Source of the DNA: Hygrocybe punicea
Taxonomy: Eukaryota > Basidiomycota > Agaricomycetes > Agaricales > Hygrophoraceae
Assembly: GCA_963556145.1 (NCBI GenBank)
Contig: OY744467.1
Location: 5,332,001-5,396,000, forward strand
Reading direction: 5' to 3'
Length of the DNA: 64,000 bases
The first letter of the stretch is position 1. Each line of letters opens with the position of its first letter. Below, piece by piece: positions 22,453 through 34,441 of this stretch. The position numbers and the translations under genes are program-made. The notes below the pieces were generated by a model. The model was not told the origin of the DNA. It made no database searches and saw nothing but the letters and a program-made list of their open reading frames with translations.

Positions 22453-25400
22453 CCAGAATCGTCAGGATGGGCAGAACACTCTGTCAAGATATGGGTGCCA
22501 GCCGAGTACGAAATACACAAAAATGAAGCATATGCACCTCAGTTTGAGGTCCCAGGTGTATTCGCCCAAAATCTAGTAGAAATCGTCAAAGATGCCTTTC
22601 AGGACCCATCGGCACTTACTTTTCATATGACTCCCTTCAAACATTTCTGGAAGCCATTCGAGGATGTTGAGACAATATGGGTGTACAGTGAACTTTACTT
22701 GTCTGATGCTATAATGAAAAATACAGACATCTCCACAGGCTGGAGATGAGCTGGAGATGACAATTGCAGCAATCATGCTTTGGTCCGACTATACCCACCT
22801 TGCCAGTTTTGGAAAGGCTGGACTATGGCCAATATATGCATTCTTTGGCAATCAGTCCAAGTATGCCTGAATGAAACCTACTTCTTTCACTTGTCATCAT
22901 GTAGCTTATATTCCCTCAGTATGTCTGCAGCTGTCTTTAAAATCACATTTATCAGCTTCCTGACAGCTTTGGTGATTCTTATGAAGCAACCTATGGTGGT
23001 AGCCCCATGCCAGAGGTTTGGACTCACTGTAAATGTGAGTTGATGCATGCAATATGGAAACTTTTGTTGAACCCAGATTTCATGCATGCTTATGAGCATG
23101 GGATTGTCATCCTATGTACTGACGGTGTGACTTGAAATTTTTTCCTCTCGTCACATATTTGGCTGACTACCCCCAACAAGTGAGTGCCATGTTCACACAT
23201 AATAACAATGCTGACATGAATGATAATTGCAGAGTACTTCTGGCAACCATCAAATACTGGCGAATGCCCATGCCCTCAATGTCTTATGAAGAAAAGCCAG
23301 ATTGCTGATATGGGAAGCCAGAATGATCGATGTCAGCATGAAAAGATCAGATGTGATTCCACAAAGTGTCAGGCCATTGTTGACATGACAAGAAGCTGGA
23401 TATTTGAAAAGGGTTATCCTATCGGTGGCAAGCAAGTTCAGGCCATTCTTCAACCTGAATCACATGTTCCAACACATGTAAGCCAGATATTTGTGCTCAT
23501 CAGATAGCCAACTCATCAGCCACTCCAGAATGCATTCTCTAAATGACTTTTCACTTTGGTTTCAATTTCTACACCATGTTCATTCCTGACCTCCTGCATG
23601 AGTTTGAACTAGGAGTGTGGAAACATATTTTTACCCACCTCATCCAGATCTTGCACTCTGTCAGTGCTGATGCAGTTTTGAAGTTGAACAAATGGTCAGG
23701 CTGTCAAGAATCATCACAGTCTGTATTCACATTTTAATCCAGGTTACCAGGTATCATGATATCCTGACATTTGGACAAAGTACTATCCACAGGTTCAGTC
23801 GTAACATGTCAGAAATGAAGAAACTTGCTGGCAGGGATTTTGAAGATCTTTTGCAGGTAAGTCAATTATTGATGGTAATGTTGCTTACGATTCATAATTT
23901 TGAGCTTTCCAGTGTGCCATTCTGGTATTTGAAGGACTGCTACCAGCACTACATGACAAAATTACCACTGACCTTCTTTTTGATTTGGCAATATGGCATG
24001 TGGCAGCAAAGCTACATTTACACATGGAAACAATGTTAACATTTCTTGATGATACAACAACAGCTCTCGGATGCATTCTTCAAAAAATTGTCCAGATTAC
24101 ATGCAATGCATTTGTGACAAAGGAACTGCCAAAAGAACAAGCAGCATGGACATGCAGGTGAGCAGCTTTATTGGCAAAAAGGATCACCAAATGTCATCCA
24201 AAGAAGACAAAGGACATGGTGATTACAAAACAAGCCAAAGCTATGAAGGCAACCAAGACACTGGCCCCACAAGCACCATCAGCTCAATGAAAGCTTTTCA
24301 GTCTTTACACATCCAAATGTCATGTGCTTGCTGACTATGTGAAAACAATTCCACTTTTTGGAACATGCAATTCATACTCTCTACAAATTGTATGATTTTA
24401 TCAATTCTTTGTGGAGTAAAACATAATGTTAACTTTTAGGGTGAACTGGAACATTGTCAGGTCAAACATTTTTTTGCACAGACAAATAAAAACAATTATA
24501 CTCACCAAGTTACTGAACATGAACACTGAGAAAGAAAGCTCTACAAAATGAAGCAATGTCAGGCAGCAGCAAGCCCAGAAAATGCACCACCCAAGTGTAG
24601 AGGAAAGCTGGTTTCACTTGACATCACCAGTAATGATCTGTTGCCCTATACTAACCCAGCGATACAGTATCACATGTCAGAATCAACATTGTATTTTGAA
24701 GACATCACAAAATGGCTTGGAAATAAGGCAGATGATCCTGCAATTGTATGTTCAAAATGTTGTGTTTATGTGAAATCAACTGATTATCCTCTTAGAACTT
24801 TTTGTCCTGCTTGCAAGACCATATTCTTGCACAGTTGCTTGACATATCATATACTGGGGACAAACACAATCTTTCAGATGCAGACTGATGCACAATCACA
24901 TTTGCAAACAACTGAATTTACAAGCATAAAGTTATTTGCATAAACTATACAATAAGAGAGTGGACTTTTTGTGGGTCCAATGGTTTGGTTGTGAACATGG
25001 TAATAATGGAGGTTGGCATAAAAAGTGCCTACACTGTATCAGTTTTCTACCTGGTGACAATGAAGGAGCATTCAGCTTCTTGGATCCAAGGAATGTCATT
25101 GGTGGCATTTGTCTTATCCCTGGATTTGCTTATGGAAGAACTGTGGACATTCTGGGACCATCAATTGTGTGGCAAAACTATGAAGTGGATGAGGAGGATT
25201 GGCTCTGTTTCTATGTATACCCATAAGTACTTTACTTCTCTGTCCACTCGTCCAGAATAACCATATCTGGATAGTTTTGTTGATCAAGAAATGTTCATGT
25301 GTTTTCTTGGTGGCAGTGTTGGACATTGTCATATCCATGCAACTCTGATGGATTCTGACGAACTCTGCTCCAGATTTTTCTGCCCCTTTATCTTATCTTA

Positions 25401-26257
25401 TCCTCTCATGTACATTATTGTTCCTTTCCTTGTTATACTCTATTCTTCTTCATCTCCATTTCTCCAGGCTCCTGTCTGTTCCTTCCCTTTGTTTGTCACT
25501 GTACATAGCAACCTTTTATTCCTTTTATCCTTCTCCGAACTCTGGTTCCATTCTGGAGTTCTTATTATCTCTATGTTACTAAGGACATAACAATTAGTTT
25601 ACCAAGTATATAAGTTAGAACTACAATGTCCTGTAACTCTGTTCTGAAAATCAACTTGAGTACCCTTCATCCTCAAACTTAAAGGCTGTGCCTTGAGCTC
25701 ACTATTAGTCTCCATCTTTAGTCCGAACCTCCAGACTAACTCTGCTCTGTCCACTTCATGCCTACTCAGTACGACTTAAGGAAGTAGCTAAACTACTTCA
25801 AGAGTTTGCACCTCCAGTCCTCCAACTAACTCTGTTCCATCTGGAGTTACTTGCATGCCTCTAATAGACATAGGGAATCTAACAAGCTCATTTCCTCAGT
25901 GGTGAAGCATGCAACAATGAAGTTGAGCAGGACACATTGGGAGGTTGCAATGTGGAGGATACTGAACATGAGGATGGGGTGGCTGACCATTCACAAGCAA
26001 AAGTTGATGACAGTGGGTATTTCAAGCCAGGGGATGGAGACATTGAGCAAGATAATGCCTATGATGAAGACTGGGATGTCAGTGATGGTGATGAGAGTAG
26101 CAAAGAAATTAGCAGTGATGACGGGAATGAGGAGGAAGACCAAGACCAAGACCAGACCAGAAACAGTGATGATGAAGAGGACGATTTCTTTGACCCTGAG
26201 GATGGTGAGGGTGGGGGGGATGATCTCTTGGCGATGGAGGGATATGCAGAACTGTAA

Positions 26258-26866
26258 CATTCCGAAATCTAATGAAGAGTTCATCCTTACTAGATTATTG
26301 TTTTTCTGGGAGCATCTTGCATAAGAATCCAACAGCTCAGTTGTACCAACATCTCATAAGCGACCTTGCATGCCATTCAAGTCAAGCATCAAACTGTTGT
26401 ATATATACCAGATATAATACCACTGATTGCCTGCAGATAAGACAGTGATCTATCTTGTGCATGCCAGGCAAGCAGCTCATCAGACCAACCCATACTCACC
26501 AAATTTTACTTCTCTTACCAGAACAATGGCTTGCTTGGTACATATTCCCAAATCAGGAAGGCAGACCGTTACAATGTTTCTGCTCTTTCGCTGATGTGAA
26601 ATACAGCAATTATTCTAGTTAATATGGGAAACTCCTAGTAGATCTAGTGTATACCCTCTCAGAGAGAGGCAAAGAATCACAATTCCACATTAAATATGTT
26701 AGAAATCAGTAACTACTGCATTATATTTCACAATAGATTGGTTTGAATAAATAAGAAATATAAATGGCATCTTTTGCAGGTGGGGGCAACTGGCTAGACA
26801 CTCCTACATAGTACTCCATAAGAAACAGGCAAAGTTAAATGATACATATAACCCAGGTGATGCTAG
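26258..26866. other. non-coding spacer
   Basis: AT-rich; no coding, RNA or repeat structure recognised between the Plavaka tail and the next foldback element. Confidence 0.4.
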
Positions 26867-28034
26867 CACTGGATGCAAGCCATAATATTTCTAATAAAAA
26901 TATCATGAAATTGTTTTGAAATTAATCCATATTATTTTAACATGTCATTTGCAAAAAACATTAAGATATATAGTGCATCTTTTTTGTATATTTCTGAAAA
27001 AGGTATGATAAAGATATGATAAAAATCATAAGAAAAGAACAGATATTCAAAGACTGTGAAATTGTATTTCTTTTAAGATAGTACTCAAGATATTTTTATC
27101 ATAACTTCCTGCAAAATGAACAGAAATTATTCAAAATGTTTTTAAACTTTTTCTTAAAATGATGTGTTACAGCTGTTTTCATAAAGATGTGGAAAAGTTG
27201 AAAAAAGATTTGAGGTGTAAAATTTTTGGACTTGGTGAAATTTCTCTTGTATCTCATGGAATACTGCATGGATTGAGATGGTTATAGAGGGAAAGTTGTA
27301 CTATTTCTCAAGGGCTTTCTACTCTTGTAATTACATTTGGACAATATTTAGTGTATGGTGAGTTGTAGATGAAATCACAGGGAAACCAGCATTTTTTGAG
27401 ACACAAAATGATATTGTCAAATTATGGCATCAAATGAGCTCCTATGAACAAGATTGTAGGGAGAAAATTGTTCATTTTTGCAAGGGCTAGAAGTGCCTAT
27501 ACCGTGTTTTTCTTCATTTTTGTATTTTGAGCCCACAATTATGATTCTTATAGTGTTTCAAGCCTCATACAATCAAAAATAGTACAGATGTAATATTGGC
27601 TCAAAACACAAAAATGAAGAAAAACACGGTATAGGCACTTCTAGCCCTTGCAAAAATGAACAATTTTCTCCCTACAATCTTGTTCATAGGAGCTCATTTG
27701 ATGCCATAATTTGACAATATCATTTTGTGTCTCAAAAAATGCTGGTTTCCCTGTGATTTCATCTACAACTCACCATACACTAAATATTGTCCAAATGTAA
27801 TTACAAGAGTAGAAAGCCCTTGAGAAATAGTACAACTTTCCCTCTATAACCATCTCAATCCATGCAGTATTCCATGAGATACAAGAGAAATTTCACCAAG
27901 TCCAAAAATTTTACACCTCAAATCTTTTTTCAACTTTTCCACATCTTTATGAAAACAGCTGTAAAGTAACATGGATTAATTTCAAGATAACTTCAAGATA
28001 TTTTGAGTAGAAATACTATGGCTTGCATCCAGTG
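26867..28034. mobile_element. foldback element with CACTG...CAGTG ends (CACTA-like MITE)
   Basis: The ends are inverted: CACTGGATGCAAGCCATA on the left and its complement on the right, flanked by TAG on both sides (26864-26866 and 28035-28037), a 3-bp target duplication as expected for CACTA elements. Inside is a near-perfect inverted repeat, 27167-27533 against 27598-27964 (367 bp each) with a 64-bp spacer. The left arm carries about 230 bp of extra AT-rich sequence (about 26937-27166) that is missing from the right arm. No ORF of note. Plavaka, itself CACTA-like and 0.6 kb away, is a plausible source of transposase (inference). Confidence 0.8.
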
Positions 28035-28087
28035 TAGGTAGAGCTATAAACTTGGAACATCACTAGGGTGCTATAACCACTAAGATA

Positions 28088-31075
28088 GGCCTCATTCATA
28101 TACGACCATATGTGACATTGCGTGACAAATCATGTGCCCTCAGCCATTTCGAAACAAATGTGACATTTTGATTGAAAATATAGCCTTGTATGGAAACCGA
28201 GAGTGATCAGCTAGTTTTCGGATCTGCCGTGTCAAGTCCGACGCGGCATGGCATCAAGACCCGGGACACCATTCCTTAGTATTCTGAGTCACTCACTTTA
28301 AGAAAGTCTGTAATTATTTTCTTTCAATCTTTGAAAACAAAATTGAAAAAAACTGGATACTAGTCTGAATGGTCCCTGCTATAAGCTATTTGACTCACAC
28401 AAATGCTGAGTCCTAGAATGCATAACAAATGACTACAAAAGTCATAAGTAAATGAAAGAAATAATGAAAGGCATCTAGCTCACCTCAGCATTTACATGAG
28501 TCAAATGGCTTCATTGTTATGGGACATCTTAGGGATGGCTCCAGCAAGTCAAACAACTATCAAGGGATCAGAGAGTAATGAGACTCAAGGATGAATTACA
28601 AGCACTAATTTATTAATTTTCTTTATTTCCTGCTGCTCTGCACAATTCAATCAATACCACATTGCTGTTGTGCCAAGGGCTCAACCCCTTAATAACTTGT
28701 ATTGTGTCCACATTCACTGTGAATGAATGGAGTCTCATAGGTGCCGGCCTAGTAGATGTGTCAAAAGCACAGTAAACATGAATGATACTGTACAAGTGTT
28801 TGGACAGTCAGTGCAAATATTTGGAGCAAGATAACCAAATGAGACAACATTTCTTCCTAGGCTGAACTTCAACTTTACATGGGTTGGAATTTTACATTAT
28901 TGCAGTAGCATTCCAAGACAATGATAATAAAAACAATGCAGCTATAACAGGGAGGTTCACAGAATTCCCTCCTTGCCTGAACCAGACCATCACTACCCTG
29001 ATCCCAACAATTGAGAGGCTTTGAGAAAAGGGTATATATATGTTAACTCTTTTGCTCATTGTGAAGCCAACTTTTGTTACCTAACTAGATCATGGAAGAT
29101 ATTGGATAATATGATATGCTTGTATACAACTTCCCTTACAACATTGAGCTAGGAGGGGTGCAGGAAGATAGAAGGCTGTAGAGCAACCTGGGACATTGCA
29201 AGCAATGGCAAGCATTGGAATCACAAGCTTATGCTGAAGCCTGAAGTATTTGCTATGGAATAAGTCATATCACTGTGCAACAGCCACACTTGTACACCAA
29301 AACATGAGAGTCATGCATAATGCAGCAAGGCTCAGGGCTGAAGAACAGGAGGTTGTTCAAATGGTAACCCCCAAGACCCCAACAACACTGAAACCACATC
29401 AACAGAGAACAATAACAACATGACATCCCATTACCACATGACCCCAATGTGAATGTCTGTATGCATAGCAATGTATTGGAGGCAGGGTTCTTGACAAAAG
29501 GGGCAATTCATATCATAGGCACGTACCCCCTTACGATTCATTTCCAATATACCTCCTTTTACATATATTAGTTGTATATTGCATCAGCTCCTGCTCCTTT
29601 ATATTCTATTCACTAGTGTAGTTTGTGTTCACGCTCATTTCCACCTTCGCATGAACACCAGGTATGATACCATTCTATTCTACATGTAGTACATTCGGTA
29701 CTCACAATACACACGCTCGTTTCCACCTTCACGTGAACACCAGCCCACGTTCTTCAACCCATCGTCCCGCCAAGACCATTTCCACTCCGGCTCACTAACC
29801 TTCGTCAGTTCTGACTGATAAAACAGCTAAGGAAAGAATAAGATCTAAAGAATAAGCTAGAGAATATGTAAGTATATATTATGAAAGTAGATGAAGGAGT
29901 ATCATGTACATCTCATTATGTTGTGGTAAACCATACTGAGATGTCCATATAAGGAATCTGTGACTAGGAGTGAATAATTATATAGTAAAGGTAAATGAAT
30001 GGAGTCCAGCTTGTATATTCAATACAATGGATGGTTACCGCTGTGGTGAATGTGGCCTTTGTAGGCACAGATTCAGGGGGTGCAAGTCCTTGTTGATGGG
30101 GTCAGACTGTCAGAACCCAAACTCAACTTGTTTGTATGTATGTACACATAACACTATATACCTATATAGTATCTATCAAGAGTGTACTGAGAAAATGGTG
30201 AATAATGGAGTGGAGGGAATGTGAGGGGAAGGGAGATGAAAGGAAGGGAGATGAAGGGAAAGTAAGAGAGATCAGAGTTCACAGAGATATCAATCTCTAC
30301 ACCACAGGAAACCAAGAAGCCCATCCTTGAGTCCTTGATGTATAAAAGGCTATAGTCAGTATGTGATTCATTAGAATTAGTCTGGTTCTCATCCCTCAGT
30401 TGTCTACTCTTGTACTATTGAAATTTCTGTTTTCTCTTCTGTTTGTAATTCATCCTTGAGTCTCATTACTCTCTGATCCCTTGATAGTTGTCTGACTTGC
30501 TGGAGCCATCCCTAAGATGTCCCATAACAATGAAGCCATTTGACTCATGTAAATGCTGAGGTGAGCTAGATGCCTTTCATTATTTCTTTCATTTACTTAT
30601 GACTTTTGTAGTCATTTGTTATGCATTCTAGGACTCAGCATTTGTGTGAGTCAAATAGCTTATAGCAGGGACCATTCAGACTAGTATCCAGTTTTTTTCA
30701 ATTTTGTTTTCAAAGATTGAAAGAAAATAATTACAGACTTTCTTAAAGTGAGTGACTCAGAATACTAAGGAATGGTGTCCCGGGTCTTGATGCCATGCCG
30801 CGTCGGACTTGACACGGCAGATCCGAAAACTAGCTGATCACTCTCGGTTTCCATACCTTGTTTGTAGGCATAGATCAAACTTGCTTTTGCATCTCCTCAT
30901 TACACAGGTCAAAAATAAAAATTCTGCTTCCTGGGAGTTGTTTGGGATACAATTATGTGTGGTTCCCAGGAGCCATAAATTTTATTTTTGAAATGTGGAT
31001 GGGAGTTAAACTGTGTTTTACCTGCCAAGCGTAACAATTTTCATCACATGACATTAGTCGTATTTGAATGAGGCC
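28088..31075. mobile_element. 3.0-kb inverted-repeat element, 3-bp ATA target repeat
   Basis: Outer ends: GGCCTCATTCATATACGAC at 28088, and the complement of GGCCTCATTCAAATACGAC ending at 31075. Both are flanked by ATA (28085-28087 and 31076-31078). A longer internal inverted repeat, 28188-28601 against 30443-30856 (414 bp each, almost identical), encloses 1.84 kb with no recognisable gene. The GGCC-rich tips and 3-bp duplication suggest a PIF/Harbinger (Tourist-like) derivative, but the element may also be two nested foldbacks. Confidence 0.65.
28602..30442. other. interior of the inverted-repeat element; no gene seen
   Basis: There are only short ORFs (largest about 84 codons) with no recognised motif. 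A short direct repeat, TTTCCACCTTCRCRTGAACACCAG (ambiguity codes at two sites), occurs near 29637 and 29729. Confidence 0.4.
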
Positions 31076-31343
31076 ATAGATAGATAGTATGATAGTCGGT
31101 TGTTATGTTATGACTAAGCTACATAGCTCGATCAGGTTTTGCTGATGACTGCGTGACTGCTGGCATTTCCTTCCATCAGTGGTACTGTTTTGTTGGTGGT
31201 GGTGAGGCTGAGGTGGCAGTGGCAGCAGCAGCAGCAGTGGTGCATGGTAGTGATACAGGTGGTGGGTGGCAAGTCGACAAGGCATTATCAACCAATTGGT
31301 GGCTTAGATAATACAAACAACTTAGCCTAGTATCCAACTCACC

Positions 31344-33539
31344 ATGGGCTCCACAATTTCGAAACCAGACTCTATTCTCGCGTCCAATCGCAGCGATGAC
31401 GAGAAGCAACTCTCCTCAAGTTTCTCTGCCCTCGCTCTTGGTCTTAGAACTCCAAAGTCCTCGGACGGTTCAATCGCCCTTACTAATTTGGCTGCCTGGG
31501 AGTCCAGCGCGGCGGCGGACCCAAAAATACAACTCGCCCGGACTATCCTCTCTCATAACAACATCCGGGCTGCCCTTACCTCACGCGAGGCGTATATTGC
31601 GGACAATCACGTTTTTAACACAGAACTTGCGTTTCAGACAGGACCCATTACGAACCAGAAGAACAGTGGGCGCTGTTGGTTGTTTGCTACCACAAATGTC
31701 TTGAGGTATGATGTAATGAGGAAGCTTAAGCTCAAGGAGTTTCAGTTGTCGCAGGTGTGTATCTTGTTTTGTAACGTCTTGGAACTTAGTGGTTTTCGTT
31801 GTAACACACCTTCGAGATGCAAATGCAACATACTGCCCTCCATTTTTATCCTGCACATCAATGTTCTGTGAACCCTTACTGTTACCCGATTCTTCCACAT
31901 CCAATGTTCCAACGGCGGTTGAATCGTCTAAAGTTTTACTTTTTCAGTCCTACCTCTTCTTCTACGACAAGCTCAACAAGGCAAACTACTACCTCGAACT
32001 TTCCATCAAACACGCACATCTCCCTCCGGACGACCGCCTCATCAACCACCTGAGCGGGGACCTTATCAGCGATGGCGGGCAGTGGGACATGATTGTCAAC
32101 CTCCTCGAGGTGCGTTATTCACCCGTAGTCACCGTTAAATTCCACACTGAGCATGGGGGGCTTGTACAGATATATGGTGTCGTTCCCCTGGCGATGTACC
32201 CCGAATCGCTACACTCTTCTCTCTCGGGTCCGCTCAACGCACTGCTCAAGACCAAGCTTCGCGAGCACGCGCTCATCCTTAGGCGGTTGCACTCATCCTT
32301 GCATGCTTCGAGTGATGTGGAGCTGTCTGCGGATGAGATTTCTGCGGCTTTACGTGTGAAGAAGGAGGAATTGATGCAGGAAGTATATACTATGATGACG
32401 GCGACTCTTGGAGTGCCACCTCGCCCTGATGTGCCATTTACCTGGGAGTATTATGAGGATGGCGGGAACGGGCGAGTAAAGGTATGGGAGGGGACCCCTC
32501 GTGACTTTTATGCGAAAGTGGCGGAGGGAAAGTACAAGGTTCTGTCTTCGTTCGAAGTGATATTGTGTTGCTAACGATGTGCTGTAGCCAGCGGAGTCAT
32601 TCTCTCTTATACATGATCCCAGGAATCAGTACGGGAAGGCTTTTACAGTAGATCAACTTGGAAATGTGTGGGGCGGCCGTCCGGTCATCTGTGGGTCCTA
32701 TCACTTACTTTTTTCACTCAGTCCCTGGGTGCTTACAATGATGTGTAGATGTGAACACAGAGATTGATAATTTGAAGGATACCGTGGTACAGGTATGTAT
32801 ATTCCTCCAGCCTCCATTGTGATGTTGGATTAACGTTGTGCGCATAGATGGTACAAGCGGGCCAACCCGTGTTCTTCGGCTGTGATGTAGGACAATTTTC
32901 AGACAGTGCAAGAGGAGTTATGGATCCTGCGCTGTTTGAGTACGAGGTGGGTCTCCAAACTTTTATTTTACCCTCCCGCAAATCTTACTTTTGCTTGGCA
33001 GAACGCATTTAACATCAAGCTCAGTCTCACCAAAGCCGACCGCTTGCAGACGAATGAGTCCGCAATGACTCATGCGATGGTCATTTCGGGTGTGCACGTC
33101 GATCCTACGACCGGGCGACCCGTGAGGTACAAGGTGGAGAATTCGTGGGGTGAAAGCGCCGGTGAGAAGGGGTACTTCGTAATGAGTGATAAGTGGTTCG
33201 AGGAGTAAGTTTCTGTTTATTTTTTCTTGATGTCTATTTTGTGCCGGACCATCTTGACATCTATTTCCTCTTGTTTTTGTCCCACAACCGCACTGCCGCA
33301 CAACCGCACTTTGACCCTTTTGGCTGGTTGGATGATTGAACGAGACCACTCATGGAATTTGCAGATTCGTGTTTCAAGTCGTGGTACCGAAATCACTTGC
33401 GCCGAAAGAGCTTGTGAAAGTGTTTGAAGAGGGAGAGAGGATTGTACTTCCGGCATGGGACCCAATGGTGAGTGATACCGTTCTTGGATTTCTCAGGACG
33501 TCATGACTCCCTCATCTTATGCAGGGATCACTTGCTTGA
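31344..33539 (+). CDS. BLH1/LAP3: bleomycin hydrolase (cysteine aminopeptidase, peptidase C1B)
   Basis: Nine exons give a 502-residue protein with consistent phases: 31344-31754, 31948-32109, 32170-32538, 32588-32690, 32749-32792, 32848-32946, 33002-33204, 33365-33467, 33525-33539. The papain-type triad is visible: Cys in NSGRCWLFATTN (about residue 108), His in ESAMTHAMVISGV and Asn in YKVENSWGE. Other family landmarks are YLFFYDKLNKANYYLE, GGQWDMIVNLLE and FFGCDVGQFS. Length fits yeast Lap3 (about 480). The protein ends ...WDPMGSLA; in this family the C-terminal residues sit in the active-site cleft and act as a self-trimmed arm. Known role: a cytosolic hexameric aminopeptidase that cleaves bleomycin and homocysteine thiolactone. 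The N-terminal MGSTIS could be myristoylated (inference). The gene looks intact. It is convergent with the Mei2-like gene. Confidence 0.95.
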
Positions 33540-34216
33540 GGCACCCATGCATAGAGCTGATCATGGGTTGATGCCAGCATGTCTAGATTATACCATGTAC
33601 AGAAGAGTTGGATGAATAGAGAATATATCCAGTTACTCAGCAATCTTGGCAGCCAGGATATTGTCGGTCGAAAAAATAGGAAAAGCAGCAGCAAGCTACA
33701 GTGAAACATTACTTATCTACAAATGAAACCGTGCGAGTAGGTATAAACAATCGATACATGCACCAAGAGGAGTCTAATTTGCGAGCATTCGGGTAAAAAA
33801 AAAAAAAGACGGACAGAACGAAAAACGCGAAAAACCAGCAGAGGGAAGGGGGGTATTTAGGGCAAAACCAGAAATGACAGCTTGGCAGTTGATGCATAAA
33901 GGAAAGCCAATGCAGAACGAATAAAAAATTAAGGACATTTTTTTTTTGCGGCGAGGGGTATACTTGGATGATGAGTTACCAGGTAGAAAGAACTGGGCGG
34001 GGAAAACAAATGAATAAATGAATGAGAGAATGGAAAACAAATTAGTTTGATGAGTATTAGCGTGGTGAGCTGTCCAGTTGGTGGCAGATATAATAAAAAA
34101 AGATGCAAACGGGAATTGGGGAGACAGTGCTTGGATGAAAGACGGTGGGAGAGACGAAGGAACACTCGTAACTGGTCATGGGGAAAGATAGACAATCATG
34201 TGTCGACGGGAGGATA
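33540..34216. other. convergent intergenic region
   Basis: Shared 3' region between bleomycin hydrolase (+) and the Mei2-like gene (-). It contains A- and T-runs (for example 33797-33808 and 33938-33948) that suit 3' untranslated sequence. No gene seen. Confidence 0.5.
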
Positions 34217-34408
34217 CTATCTCGAGGTCCGGTGGAAGTGATGGGAGTTCTTCGAACTGTAGAGAGACGAGGACGACGGCCCAGCGCGCTGCGACGCCAC
34301 CGCAGGCAAGAATATAGCCCCAGCATCATTGTCACGATGGCCGGCGGCAGGTTCAGGGCGAGTTTGTTCCTCCTGCTGACGACAAAGGCCATCATACGAC
34401 GGTTGTTT

Positions 34409-34441
<33 letters not shown>

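Larger units (their letters stand above)
18244..26257 (+). pseudogene. decayed Plavaka (CACTA-like) transposase, split by an LTR element
   Basis: Plavaka landmarks occur in order on +: DLDRLVKDVLSWEDFDQW (about 18727); after the LTR insertion, KIWVPAEYEIH (about 22480) and TPFKHFWKP (about 22632); a LWPIYAFFGNQSKY segment (about 22822); MHAYEHGIVIL (about 23085); CPCPQCLMKKSQI (about 23270); DLLHEFELGVWKHIF (about 23589); MKKLAGRDFEDLLQ (about 23815); YTNPAIQYHMSE and WLGNKADDPAI (about 24650-24740); and DFLWVQWFG (about 24963). An acidic tail ends at TAA 26257. Many stops and frameshifts are present and parts can only be read by changing frame. The LTR insertion restores F-P-E-S-S-G-W when removed. 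The gap at 25360-25900 does not read as Plavaka and may be another insertion. Plavaka is a known fungal DDE transposon family related to CACTA. Confidence 0.8.
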
